From Bacteroidales bacterium (GTDB lineage Bacteria > Bacteroidota > Bacteroidia > Bacteroidales > VadinHA17), in contig WFRO01000153.1 of NCBI GenBank assembly GCA_015486475.1, positions 1 through 7,994 of the forward strand: DNA of 7,994 bases, written 5' to 3'. A model generated the notes under the pieces. The model was given only the letters and a program-made list of their open reading frames with translations, did not search any database and was not told the DNA's origin. The position numbers were made by a program, and so were the translations under genes. Below, piece by piece: positions 1 to 6,534 of the stretch (its first letter is position 1; every line of letters starts with the position of its first letter).

Positions 1-1209
1 GAAAAATGAGGCCTCCTGCCACAGATCCCTGACAAAATCCACCCGCTCGCGGGTGAGTGCCACCACCTTTTCCACCAGGGCTGGATCGGCAGAAATATTT
101 CTTTTTACCAGCTCCTCCCTGAACATCTCCGCCACCTCCCCCAGGGGTTTCATCTGCAAATATTGATGGTTGAACCAGCGGGCTTTCTGCGGATCAAAAC
201 GGGCGCCGGCCTTGTTGATGCGATCAAGGGAGAAAAGACTGGACATTTCCTCCAGGGAAAAGATCTCCTGCTCCGTCCCCGGGTTCCATCCCAGCAACGC
301 CAGCATGTTGACAAAGGCTTCGGGGAAGTAGCCTTCTTCGCGATAACCGGGCCAGACCTCCCCTTCCGGGGTGGTCCACTGCAGCGGGAAGACCGGGAAT
401 CCCATCCGGTCGCCATCGCGTTTGCTCAGCTTGCCCTTGCCCTCGGGCTTGAGGATCAGCGGCAGGTGGGCAAAGGCCGGCGCTTCCCAGCCGAAGGCCC
501 TGTACAGCAATACATGCAGAGGCAGCGAGGGCAGCCACTCCTCACCCCGGATCACATGGGTGATCTCCATGAGATGATCATCCACGATATTGGCCAGGTG
601 ATAGGTGGGCATGCCGTCGGCTTTATAGATCACCTTATCATCGAGGGTGGAGGTATCGAAGGTCAGATCACCCCGTATCTCATCGTGCAGATGCAGTTGC
701 TCGCCCGGATCGATGCGGAAACGGACTACATGCGGCACCCGCTCCTCCAGCAACCGCTTCACCTCATCAGCAGGAAGGGTCAGAGCGTTACGGAGGCTCC
801 CCCGTACCGAATGATCATAGCTGAATGTTTTCCCCAGGGCAGCATACTCCTGCCGCAATGCTTCCAGCTCCTCCGGCGTGTCAAAGGCATGATAGGCTTT
901 CCCCTTTTTCAGCAGCCGGGCCACATACTCCCGGTAGATCGCCTGCCGCTCCGACTGGCGGTAGGGAGCATATCCCTCCTGCTGCCAGGGCCCTTCATCC
1001 GGCAGGATACCGCACCAGCGCAACGACTCGATGATGTACTCCTCAGCCCCCGGCACGTACCGGTGGCGGTCGGTATCCTCGATACGCAGGACGAAGGTCC
1101 CGCCATGATGACGGGCAAAGAGATAATTGAAAAGAGCGGTGCGTACACCCCCTACATGCAATGGCCCCGTAGGACTCGGTGCAAAACGCACCCTGACATT
1201 TTTCCCCAT
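1..1209 (-). CDS. gltX: Glutamate--tRNA ligase (GltX), 3' end off the left edge
   Basis: Cytoplasmic class I aminoacyl-tRNA synthetase that joins glutamate to tRNA-Glu using ATP. The reverse-strand frame is open from the ATG at 1209 to position 1, giving 403 residues. It begins MGKNVRVRFAPSPTGPLHVGG, so the HIGH-type ATP-binding motif is HVGG at residues 18-21, followed by the RTALFNYLFAR helix. The RIEDTDR segment follows near residue 45. The KMSKS-type loop is KLSKR at 260-264, within GKGKLSKRDGD. The glutamyl-family stretch THVIRGEEWLPS lies between them. GltX proteins are usually about 470-510 residues, so roughly the last 100, most of the anticodon-binding region, are outside the window. 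The ATG at 1209 places FAPSPTG where it sits in homologues, and no good upstream start is visible. The gene is transcribed away from the threonine operon. A non-canonical GlnRS is unlikely given HVGG and the bacterial GltX layout, but tRNA specificity cannot be read from sequence alone. Confidence 0.96.
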   Translation of the reverse strand, partial: MGKNVRVRFAPSPTGPLHVGGVRTALFNYLFARHHGGTFVLRIEDTDRHRYVPGAEEYIIESLRWCGILPDEGPWQQEGYAPYRQSERQAIYREYVARLLKKGKAYHAFDTPEELEALRQEYAALGKTFSYDHSVRGSLRNALTLPADEVKRLLEERVPHVVRFRIDPGEQLHLHDEIRGDLTFDTSTLDDKVIYKADGMPTYHLANIVDDHLMEITHVIRGEEWLPSLPLHVLLYRAFGWEAPAFAHLPLILKPEGKGKLSKRDGDRMGFPVFPLQWTTPEGEVWPGYREEGYFPEAFVNMLALLGWNPGTEQEIFSLEEMSSLFSLDRINKAGARFDPQKARWFNHQYLQMKPLGEVAEMFREELVKRNISADPALVEKVVALTRERVDFVRDLWQEASFF

Positions 1210-1224
1210 GATCTGTAATTTTTG

Positions 1225-1232
1225 CAAAACTA
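1225..1232 (-). promoter_or_regulatory. Candidate -7 element for gltX
   Basis: Read on the minus strand this is TAGTTTTG, a full match to the Bacteroidota -7 consensus TAnnTTTG. It lies 15 bases upstream of the gltX ATG, which would leave a leader of only about 10 bases. No TTG is found 19-21 bases further upstream, so the -33 half is missing. It overlaps a 10-bp palindrome, TTTTGCAAAA, at 1220-1229. The call rests on the -7 match and position alone. Confidence 0.3.
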
Positions 1233-1374
1233 CTCATTTTTGCCCGTTTCTTCCTTGTGACCTGTGTGCGTTTTGCACATCTTTACTTTCCGGGAACAGC
1301 ATCCGAACGATATGTTAAATATCATTTGTATCCTGTAAAATATTGATTTATTTCGTATGACAAAACCAGGCACC

Positions 1375-2331
1375 ATGAAAGAGAACATTATGATCATCGG
1401 AGCTTCGGGACAGATCGGCTCGGAGCTCACCCTGCGTCTGCGGGATATGTACGGAGCGGGCCATGTCTTTGCCACCGACCTGAAAGAACCCGCTCCCGAT
1501 ATCCTCGAGAGCGGGCCCTTCGAGCTGCTGGACGTCATGGATGACAAACGCCTCATCCACTTCGCCATCCGCCACAAGATCACACAGATCTACCACCTGG
1601 CGGCCGTCCTCTCGGGCAATGCGGAGAAACTGCCCATGCAGGCCTGGCACATCAACATGAACAGTCTCCTCAACGTCCTCGACCTGGCCCGGGAGGTGGA
1701 GGACATCAGGAAGGTCTTCTGGCCCAGCTCCATCGCGGTCTTCGGCCCCACCACCCCCAAAAACAACACTCCGCAGCTTACCATCATGGAACCCAATACC
1801 GTCTACGGTATCAGCAAGCTGGCCGGAGAGAGATGGATCGAGTATTTTTACAACCGTTACGGCGTCGACACGCGCAGCATACGTTACCCGGGGCTGATCA
1901 GCTATAAGACCGAGCCGGGCGGCGGCACCACCGACTATGCCGTCGAGATCTTCTACCAGGCCATCAAGCACGGCCGTTATGAATGTTTTCTCGACGGGGA
2001 TACCACCCTTCCCATGCTTTTCATGACCGACGCCATCGACGCCACCGTAAAGCTCATGGAGAGCGACGCTTCCAGCCTGAGCCTGCACACCGGATACAAC
2101 ATCGGCGGACTCAGTTTCAACCCAGAAGAGCTGGCAGCGGAGATACGCAAATATATCCCCGGTTTCACCATCACCTATAAAACCGATTTCAGACAGGACA
2201 TCGCCGCCACCTGGCCCGCCAGCATTGACGACAGTGTAGCCCGCAGGGACTGGGGGTATCAACCCGAATATGACCTGGCCCGCCTGACACGTGTAATGAT
2301 GGAAAAGATCAAAGAAAAGTTGAACAAATAA
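1375..2331 (+). CDS. L-threonine 3-dehydrogenase, SDR (NAD-dependent epimerase-like) type
   Basis: Oxidises L-threonine with NAD+ to 2-amino-3-ketobutyrate in the cytoplasm, the first step of threonine breakdown to glycine. The protein is an extended short-chain dehydrogenase, not the zinc-dependent MDR enzyme of E. coli Tdh. Using the ATG at 1375 it has 318 residues. The Rossmann motif GASGQIG is at residues 9-15, and the acidic residue ending strand 2 is Asp35, which fits NAD rather than NADP. WPSSIAVFG follows at 116-124, then the catalytic pair Tyr144 and Lys148 in YGISK, then IRYPGLIS. These segments match the Flavobacterium SDR-type threonine dehydrogenase as I recall it, including the spacing from Met to the glycine motif. 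That is why I prefer 1375 over the in-frame ATG at 1357, which adds six residues. The next gene, kbl, starts 11 bases after the stop and encodes the second step, which strongly supports the assignment over other sugar-nucleotide epimerases. Neither start has a clear ribosome binding site. Confidence 0.93.
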   Translation: MKENIMIIGASGQIGSELTLRLRDMYGAGHVFATDLKEPAPDILESGPFELLDVMDDKRLIHFAIRHKITQIYHLAAVLSGNAEKLPMQAWHINMNSLLNVLDLAREVEDIRKVFWPSSIAVFGPTTPKNNTPQLTIMEPNTVYGISKLAGERWIEYFYNRYGVDTRSIRYPGLISYKTEPGGGTTDYAVEIFYQAIKHGRYECFLDGDTTLPMLFMTDAIDATVKLMESDASSLSLHTGYNIGGLSFNPEELAAEIRKYIPGFTITYKTDFRQDIAATWPASIDDSVARRDWGYQPEYDLARLTRVMMEKIKEKLNK

Positions 2332-2342
2332 CACAACAAGCC

Positions 2343-3533
2343 ATGTACAGCGAAAAAGTAAAGCAACATTTTCAGAACGAGCTGGAGAGCATCCGCGACG
2401 CCGGTCTCTTCAAAGACGAAAGGATCATCACCTCGCCCCAGGGGGCTGAGATCACCCTGAAAACAGGGGAGAAGGTCCTGAATTTCTGCGCCAATAACTA
2501 CCTGGGGCTCTCCAACAGCCCCCAACTCATCGAAGCCGCCAAAGAGGCCATGGACACCCGTGGCTACGGCATGTCCTCGGTGCGTTTTATCTGCGGCACA
2601 CAGGACCTGCACAGAGAGCTGGAATACCGCATTGCGAAGTTCTTCGGCACCGAAGACTCCATCCTTTATGCCGCCTGCTTCGATGCCAACGGAGGCATCT
2701 TCGAGCCCCTGTTCACCGAGGAAGATGCGATCATCTCCGATCAGCTCAACCACGCTTCCATCATTGACGGCGTACGCCTCTGCAAGGCACAGCGCTTCCG
2801 GTACAACAACGGAGATATGGCCGATCTGGAAGAAAAACTGAAAGAGGCACAGAAGGCCCGTTTCCGCATTGTCGTCACCGACGGCGTCTTCTCCATGGAC
2901 GGCAATGTGGCTCCGGTGGATGAGATGGTACGCCTGGCTGAAAAATACGATGCCCTGGTGATGGTCGACGAGAGCCATTCGGCCGGCGTGGTGGGCAAGA
3001 CAGGTCGTGGTGTCACCGAGCTCTTCGACATACGCGGGAAAGTGGACCTGATCACCGGCACCCTGGGCAAAGCCTTCGGCGGCGCTATAGGCGGGTTCAC
3101 CACCGGCCGCAAAGAGCTGATAGAGATGCTGCGGCAACGCTCCCGTCCCTACCTCTTCTCCAACAGTCTGCCTCCTGCCGTGGTGGGCGCCGCCATCAAA
3201 ATGTTCGAGATGATGGACGAAACCGCCGAACTGCAGGACAAGCTGCACAGCAACACGGAATATTTCATGGAGAAAATGGGGAAACTGGGCTTCGACATCA
3301 AACCTACACAATCGGCTATCTGCGCTGTGATGCTCTATGACGCCAAGCTGTCGCAGGACTTCGCCGCCCGGCTCCTCGACGAAGGGATCTACGTCATCGG
3401 GTTCTATTATCCGGTAGTCCCGAAAGGTCAGGCACGCATACGTGTCCAGCTCTCGGCAGCCCACGAAAAAGAACACATCGACAAAGCCGTGGCCGCTTTC
3501 GAAAAAGTGGGCAGGGAACTGGGGGTGATCTGA
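2343..3533 (+). CDS. kbl: Glycine C-acetyltransferase (2-amino-3-ketobutyrate CoA ligase)
   Basis: PLP-dependent enzyme of the alpha-oxoamine synthase family that cleaves 2-amino-3-ketobutyrate with CoA to glycine and acetyl-CoA. The 396 residues are close to the 398 of E. coli Kbl. The N-terminal signature NFCANNYLGL is at residues 47-56 and SSVRFICGTQDLH at 78-90. His137 in NHAS should stack on the PLP ring, Asp209 in VDESHS should contact the pyridine nitrogen, and Lys243 in TGTLGKAFGG should form the Schiff base. The C-terminal YPVVPKGQARIRVQLSAAH is also typical. RFICGTQD and the overall match to E. coli Kbl separate it from BioF, HemA and serine palmitoyltransferase. It follows the threonine dehydrogenase gene by 11 bases with no Shine-Dalgarno sequence, so the two are probably co-transcribed. 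Transcription should end at the hairpin at 3545-3575. The ATG at 2343 is the only sensible start. Confidence 0.97.
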   Translation: MYSEKVKQHFQNELESIRDAGLFKDERIITSPQGAEITLKTGEKVLNFCANNYLGLSNSPQLIEAAKEAMDTRGYGMSSVRFICGTQDLHRELEYRIAKFFGTEDSILYAACFDANGGIFEPLFTEEDAIISDQLNHASIIDGVRLCKAQRFRYNNGDMADLEEKLKEAQKARFRIVVTDGVFSMDGNVAPVDEMVRLAEKYDALVMVDESHSAGVVGKTGRGVTELFDIRGKVDLITGTLGKAFGGAIGGFTTGRKELIEMLRQRSRPYLFSNSLPPAVVGAAIKMFEMMDETAELQDKLHSNTEYFMEKMGKLGFDIKPTQSAICAVMLYDAKLSQDFAARLLDEGIYVIGFYYPVVPKGQARIRVQLSAAHEKEHIDKAVAAFEKVGRELGVI

Positions 3534-3544
3534 GATCCAAAGAA

Positions 3545-3575
3545 AAACGGGGCCAAAAGCCCCGTTTCTTTTTTT
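3545..3575 (+). terminator. Bidirectional rho-independent terminator between kbl and nrdJ
   Basis: A perfect 9-bp stem pairs AAACGGGGC (3545-3553) with GCCCCGTTT (3559-3567) around a 5-base loop. A run of seven T follows at 3569-3575, ending kbl transcripts 12 bases after its stop. Read on the minus strand, the same hairpin is followed by a T-rich tract (complement of 3539-3547), so it can also end nrdJ transcripts. The two genes converge here with only 54 bp between their stop codons. Confidence 0.9.
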
Positions 3576-3587
3576 ATGCTTATCTGA

Positions 3588-6212
3588 TCATCCGCATTTT
3601 GAAGACCCACAATCCATACAGATCAGGCAACCCTCCTGGTAGACCAGGTTGTGGGAGCCGCAGGCATCACACACCTCGCCATCAAAAGCCTTGGTGCCGT
3701 CGGGGATGAACTTCTTCAGGGCGCGTGCCACCCCGGCCTTCCAGGTGTTGATACTCTCATTGTCGAGCTGCAGCTTGGAGACCAGCTCCACCACATTGGG
3801 TATGGGCATACCGTGACGCAACACGCCGGAGATCAGCTTGGCATAGTTCCAAAACTCTTTGGTGAACATGTGCGACAGGCCCCCCACCATATTCTTATAG
3901 CCGTATTTATCCACATACTGGAAGTCGTAACGGGCCTTGCCGTCAGCCTCCCGCACCTTGATGATCTTGCCCTTGGTAATGCTCTTGGGGATCACCAGCG
4001 CGTCCTCCTCCTCCATACCGGTGAAGATCTCATAGGGACGGCCGTCCTTGATGCCCACGAAAGCGATCCATTTCTCATTGTTGTTGTGGAACCGTACGAT
4101 CTCCGCATCCAGCACCGCCGGACGTTTTTCAAACTGATGATGATCCACCTTCTCCTCCTTTTTCTTCTTGTCGCCGGAGATCAGCACGCCGTCACGGGAT
4201 CCTTCCCTGTAAACGGTCACCCCTTTGCAGCCGGAATCCCAGGCCGTGATATACAGCTGGCCGACCAGGTCTTCCGAAGCTTTTTCCGGCAGGTTGACCG
4301 TCACGCTGATGGAATGGTCCACCCACTTTTGTATGCGGCCCTGCATCTTCACCTTGGCGATCCAGTCCACATCATTGGCCGTAGCATTGTAATAGGGGGA
4401 TTTTTTGATCAGCTCCTCCATCTCTTCATCCGAATAGCGGGTCACCTCATCGACATCATATCCGTTGGCCTCCAGCCATGTTTTGAACTTATGATGGAAG
4501 ACATTGAATTCCTCCCAGGCATCTCCCACCTCATCGGTAAAGGACACTTTCACATCAGAATCGTTGGGGTTGACCTTGCGTCTTCTCTTGTACACCGGCC
4601 TGAATACTGGTTCAATGCCCGAGGTGGTCTGGCTCATGAGGCTGGTGGACCCCGTGGGCGCTATGGTGAGCAGGGAGATATTGCGCCGTCCGTGTTTCAC
4701 CATCTCCTCATACAGGGCCGGATCTTCTTCTTTCAGACGGTTGATGAAAGGGTTGTCCTTTTCCTTCTCCGCATCGTAGATCTCAAAAGCACCTCTTTGT
4801 TTGGCCATCTCCACCGAAGCCCTGTATACCTCAATGGCCAGCGTTTTATGCACCTCCACCGAGAAATCGATCGCATTGTCGCTGCCATACTGCAGGCCCA
4901 GCGCAGCATGCATATCCCCTTCGGCGGTGATGCCGATGCCGGTGCGTCTGCCTTCCACGGCTTTTTTGCGGATGTTCTCCCACAGCTTGCGTTCTACGCT
5001 CTTGATCTCCTCTTCTTCGGGATCGTTGTTGATCTTTTCCAGGATCCTGTCGATCTTCTCCAGCTCCAGGTCGATGATATCATCCATGATCCGCTGGGCA
5101 TGATGGGCATGCTCCCTGAACTTCTCAAAATTGAAGCGGGCTTTCGGCGTAAAGGGATCCTCCACATACCCGTACAGGTTGATGGCCAGCAGACGGCAAC
5201 TGTCATACGGACACAGCGGGATCTCCCCACAGGGGTTGGTGGCCACGGTACGGTAGCCCTGATCGGCATAAGAGTCGGCCACCGATTCACGGGTGATGGT
5301 ATCCCAGAAAAGGATCCCCGGCTCGGCCGATTTCCAGGCATTATGCACGATCTTATCCCACAGCTTGCGGGCATTGATCTCTTTTTTGTATTTGGGCTCG
5401 GGAGAGTCAATGGGATATTGCTGAATATAGGGCTTATCCTCGATGACCGCCTGCATGAACTCGTCATCGATCTTTACTGAAACATTGGCGCCTGTCACCT
5501 TGCCGCTCTCAAGCTTGGCATCAATGAAAGATTCCGAGTCGGGATGCTTGATGGAGATGGTGAGCATCAGGGCGCCCCGCCGGCCGTCCTGGGCCACCTC
5601 ACGCGTCGAGTTGGAATACCGTTCCATAAAAGGAACCACCCCTGTCGAGGTGAGGGCACTGTTGAGCACCGGACTCCCTTTGGGCCGGATATGCGAGAGG
5701 TCATGTCCCACGCCGCCGCGCCGCTTCATCAACTGCACCTGCTCCTGGTCGATCTTCATGATCGCCCCGTACGAATCCGAGGGTCCGTCATTGCCGATCA
5801 CAAAACAGTTGGACAGAGAGACGATCTGATGATCATTGCCAATGCCCGACATGGGGCCACCCTGGGGAATGATATATTTAAAATCCTTCAAAAGCTCAAA
5901 CAACTCATCTTCCGACATCGGATCCGGATACTTGTTCTCGATGCGGGCCAGTTCACGCGCCAGACGACGATGCATATCATCCGGGGTCTTTTCATACAGG
6001 TTCCCTTCCGAATCCTTCAAAGCATATTTCGTCACCCAAACCTTCGCTGCCAGCTCATCTCCCTTAAAATATTCACGCGTTGCGGCCATTGCCTCCTCAA
6101 AAGAATAGATCTTTCGCTCCGTCTTCGCTCCGGGGTCAGACTTTTTTTCTTTCGTGATCGTGTTTCCTTTTTTCACATTGATCCTGGCTTGACCAGCAAA
6201 TAAATCTTCCAT
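3588..6212 (-). CDS. nrdJ: Adenosylcobalamin-dependent (class II) ribonucleotide reductase
   Basis: Reduces ribonucleotides to deoxyribonucleotides using a thiyl radical made from adenosylcobalamin. It needs no oxygen and no separate radical subunit. With the ATG at 6212 the protein is 874 residues. The first redox cysteine is Cys136 in SLSNCFVIG. GGVGHDLSHIRPKGSPV (about 166-182) is the conserved segment before the specificity loop. NPCGEIPL at 326-333 carries the Asn326/Cys328/Glu330 triad, with Cys328 as the thiyl radical site. Cys339 in DSCRLLAINLY, 11 residues on, is the second redox cysteine. APTGSTSLMSQTTSGIEPVF (518-537) binds substrate phosphate. A Lys/Glu-rich linker (about 681-695) precedes a C-terminal domain and a tail with cysteines at 848, 851, 862, 865, 868 and 873, arranged as a zinc ribbon plus reducing cysteines. 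No ATP-cone is recognisable. The frame also opens to a TTG at 6311, but that codon coincides with the promoter -33 element. The gene has its own promoter and is separated from the receptor gene by a terminator. Confidence 0.97.
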   Translation of the reverse strand: MEDLFAGQARINVKKGNTITKEKKSDPGAKTERKIYSFEEAMAATREYFKGDELAAKVWVTKYALKDSEGNLYEKTPDDMHRRLARELARIENKYPDPMSEDELFELLKDFKYIIPQGGPMSGIGNDHQIVSLSNCFVIGNDGPSDSYGAIMKIDQEQVQLMKRRGGVGHDLSHIRPKGSPVLNSALTSTGVVPFMERYSNSTREVAQDGRRGALMLTISIKHPDSESFIDAKLESGKVTGANVSVKIDDEFMQAVIEDKPYIQQYPIDSPEPKYKKEINARKLWDKIVHNAWKSAEPGILFWDTITRESVADSYADQGYRTVATNPCGEIPLCPYDSCRLLAINLYGYVEDPFTPKARFNFEKFREHAHHAQRIMDDIIDLELEKIDRILEKINNDPEEEEIKSVERKLWENIRKKAVEGRRTGIGITAEGDMHAALGLQYGSDNAIDFSVEVHKTLAIEVYRASVEMAKQRGAFEIYDAEKEKDNPFINRLKEEDPALYEEMVKHGRRNISLLTIAPTGSTSLMSQTTSGIEPVFRPVYKRRRKVNPNDSDVKVSFTDEVGDAWEEFNVFHHKFKTWLEANGYDVDEVTRYSDEEMEELIKKSPYYNATANDVDWIAKVKMQGRIQKWVDHSISVTVNLPEKASEDLVGQLYITAWDSGCKGVTVYREGSRDGVLISGDKKKKEEKVDHHQFEKRPAVLDAEIVRFHNNNEKWIAFVGIKDGRPYEIFTGMEEEDALVIPKSITKGKIIKVREADGKARYDFQYVDKYGYKNMVGGLSHMFTKEFWNYAKLISGVLRHGMPIPNVVELVSKLQLDNESINTWKAGVARALKKFIPDGTKAFDGEVCDACGSHNLVYQEGCLICMDCGSSKCG

Positions 6213-6280
6213 AGGTTTAGGTTTTAAACTATTGATAATCTTTTGTATATGCCCCGGAAAAAAGAACGGCAGGCGGATAT

Positions 6281-6311
6281 CAAAGTTAGTACAGGCAGAA
6301 GGTTTCCACAA
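6281..6311 (-). promoter_or_regulatory. nrdJ promoter (Bacteroidota type)
   Basis: On the minus strand, TAACTTTG (6281-6288) matches TAnnTTTG exactly, and a TTG (6309-6311) lies 20 bases upstream, as in the Bacteroidota primary sigma factor consensus. Initiation would fall near 6275, giving a leader of about 60 bases before the ATG at 6212. That is too short to hold a full cobalamin riboswitch. The position agrees with the chosen nrdJ start. Confidence 0.55.
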
Positions 6312-6343
6312 GACCCTGCCGCGCTATTTTATTAACATTTCAT

Positions 6344-6351
6344 CAAAGATA
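6344..6351 (-). promoter_or_regulatory. Second, weaker -7 candidate upstream of nrdJ
   Basis: On the minus strand this reads TATCTTTG, another exact match to TAnnTTTG, 56 bases upstream of the better promoter. No TTG lies 19-21 bases further upstream, so it may be chance in AT-rich DNA or an upstream tandem start with a leader of about 125 bases. Confidence 0.2.
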
Positions 6352-6386
6352 TAAACATCAACTCCTATTTGTTTAAGCATGAATAT

Positions 6387-6398
6387 ATTAGGCCTAAT
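6387..6398. promoter_or_regulatory. Perfect 12-bp palindrome, possible operator
   Basis: ATTAGGCCTAAT is its own reverse complement and lies in the intergenic region about 75 bases upstream of the nrdJ -33 element. It is not followed by a T run, so it is not a terminator, and it does not resemble an NrdR box. A dimeric regulator site is possible, but no other copy is visible in the window. Confidence 0.2.
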
Positions 6399-6480
6399 CA
6401 CTTGTTTATCTGTTATTTACAGATTTGTGAATATGGGCCTGAACGGCCTGCTTTCCGCACAGCAAAAGCGATCGGAGCAG

Positions 6481-6508
6481 AAAAAAAGGGGGCCGCGGCC
6501 CCCTTTTT
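6481..6508 (-). terminator. Rho-independent terminator of the TonB-dependent receptor gene
   Basis: An 11-bp perfect stem pairs 6483-6493 with 6498-6508 (AAAAAGGGGGC against GCCCCCTTTTT) around a CGCG loop. The core, GGCCGCGGCC, is itself palindromic. On the minus strand the GC-rich part of the stem is followed by seven T (complement of 6481-6487), about 26 bases after the receptor stop codon. The plus side also ends in five T, so it could work in both directions, though no plus-strand gene ends here. It insulates nrdJ from the receptor gene. Confidence 0.85.
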
Positions 6509-6534
6509 CTGGCAATGATTTTTTTCAGGATCTT

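Noticed and set aside
163..1218. 351-codon plus-strand open frame opposite gltX
   Set aside because: The minus strand over the same interval encodes a clear GltX with HVGG and KLSKR motifs. The plus frame is its in-register shadow.
1348..2334. 328-codon minus-strand open frame opposite the threonine dehydrogenase gene
   Set aside because: Same in-register shadow effect. The plus-strand product is a clear SDR enzyme.
2259..3476. 405-codon minus-strand open frame opposite kbl
   Set aside because: It is in register with kbl, whose plus-strand product has every expected catalytic residue. The antisense protein shows no family features.
3651..5480. 609-codon open frame on the plus strand opposite nrdJ
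   Set aside because: It lies wholly inside nrdJ in exact antisense register, its protein has no recognisable motif, and its openness follows from the lack of TTA, CTA and TCA codons in nrdJ.
6213..6280. Cobalamin riboswitch in the nrdJ leader
   Set aside because: A riboswitch was plausible because the enzyme uses B12, but the predicted leader is only about 60 bases, and no B12-box-like conserved core was seen there or in the remaining upstream DNA.
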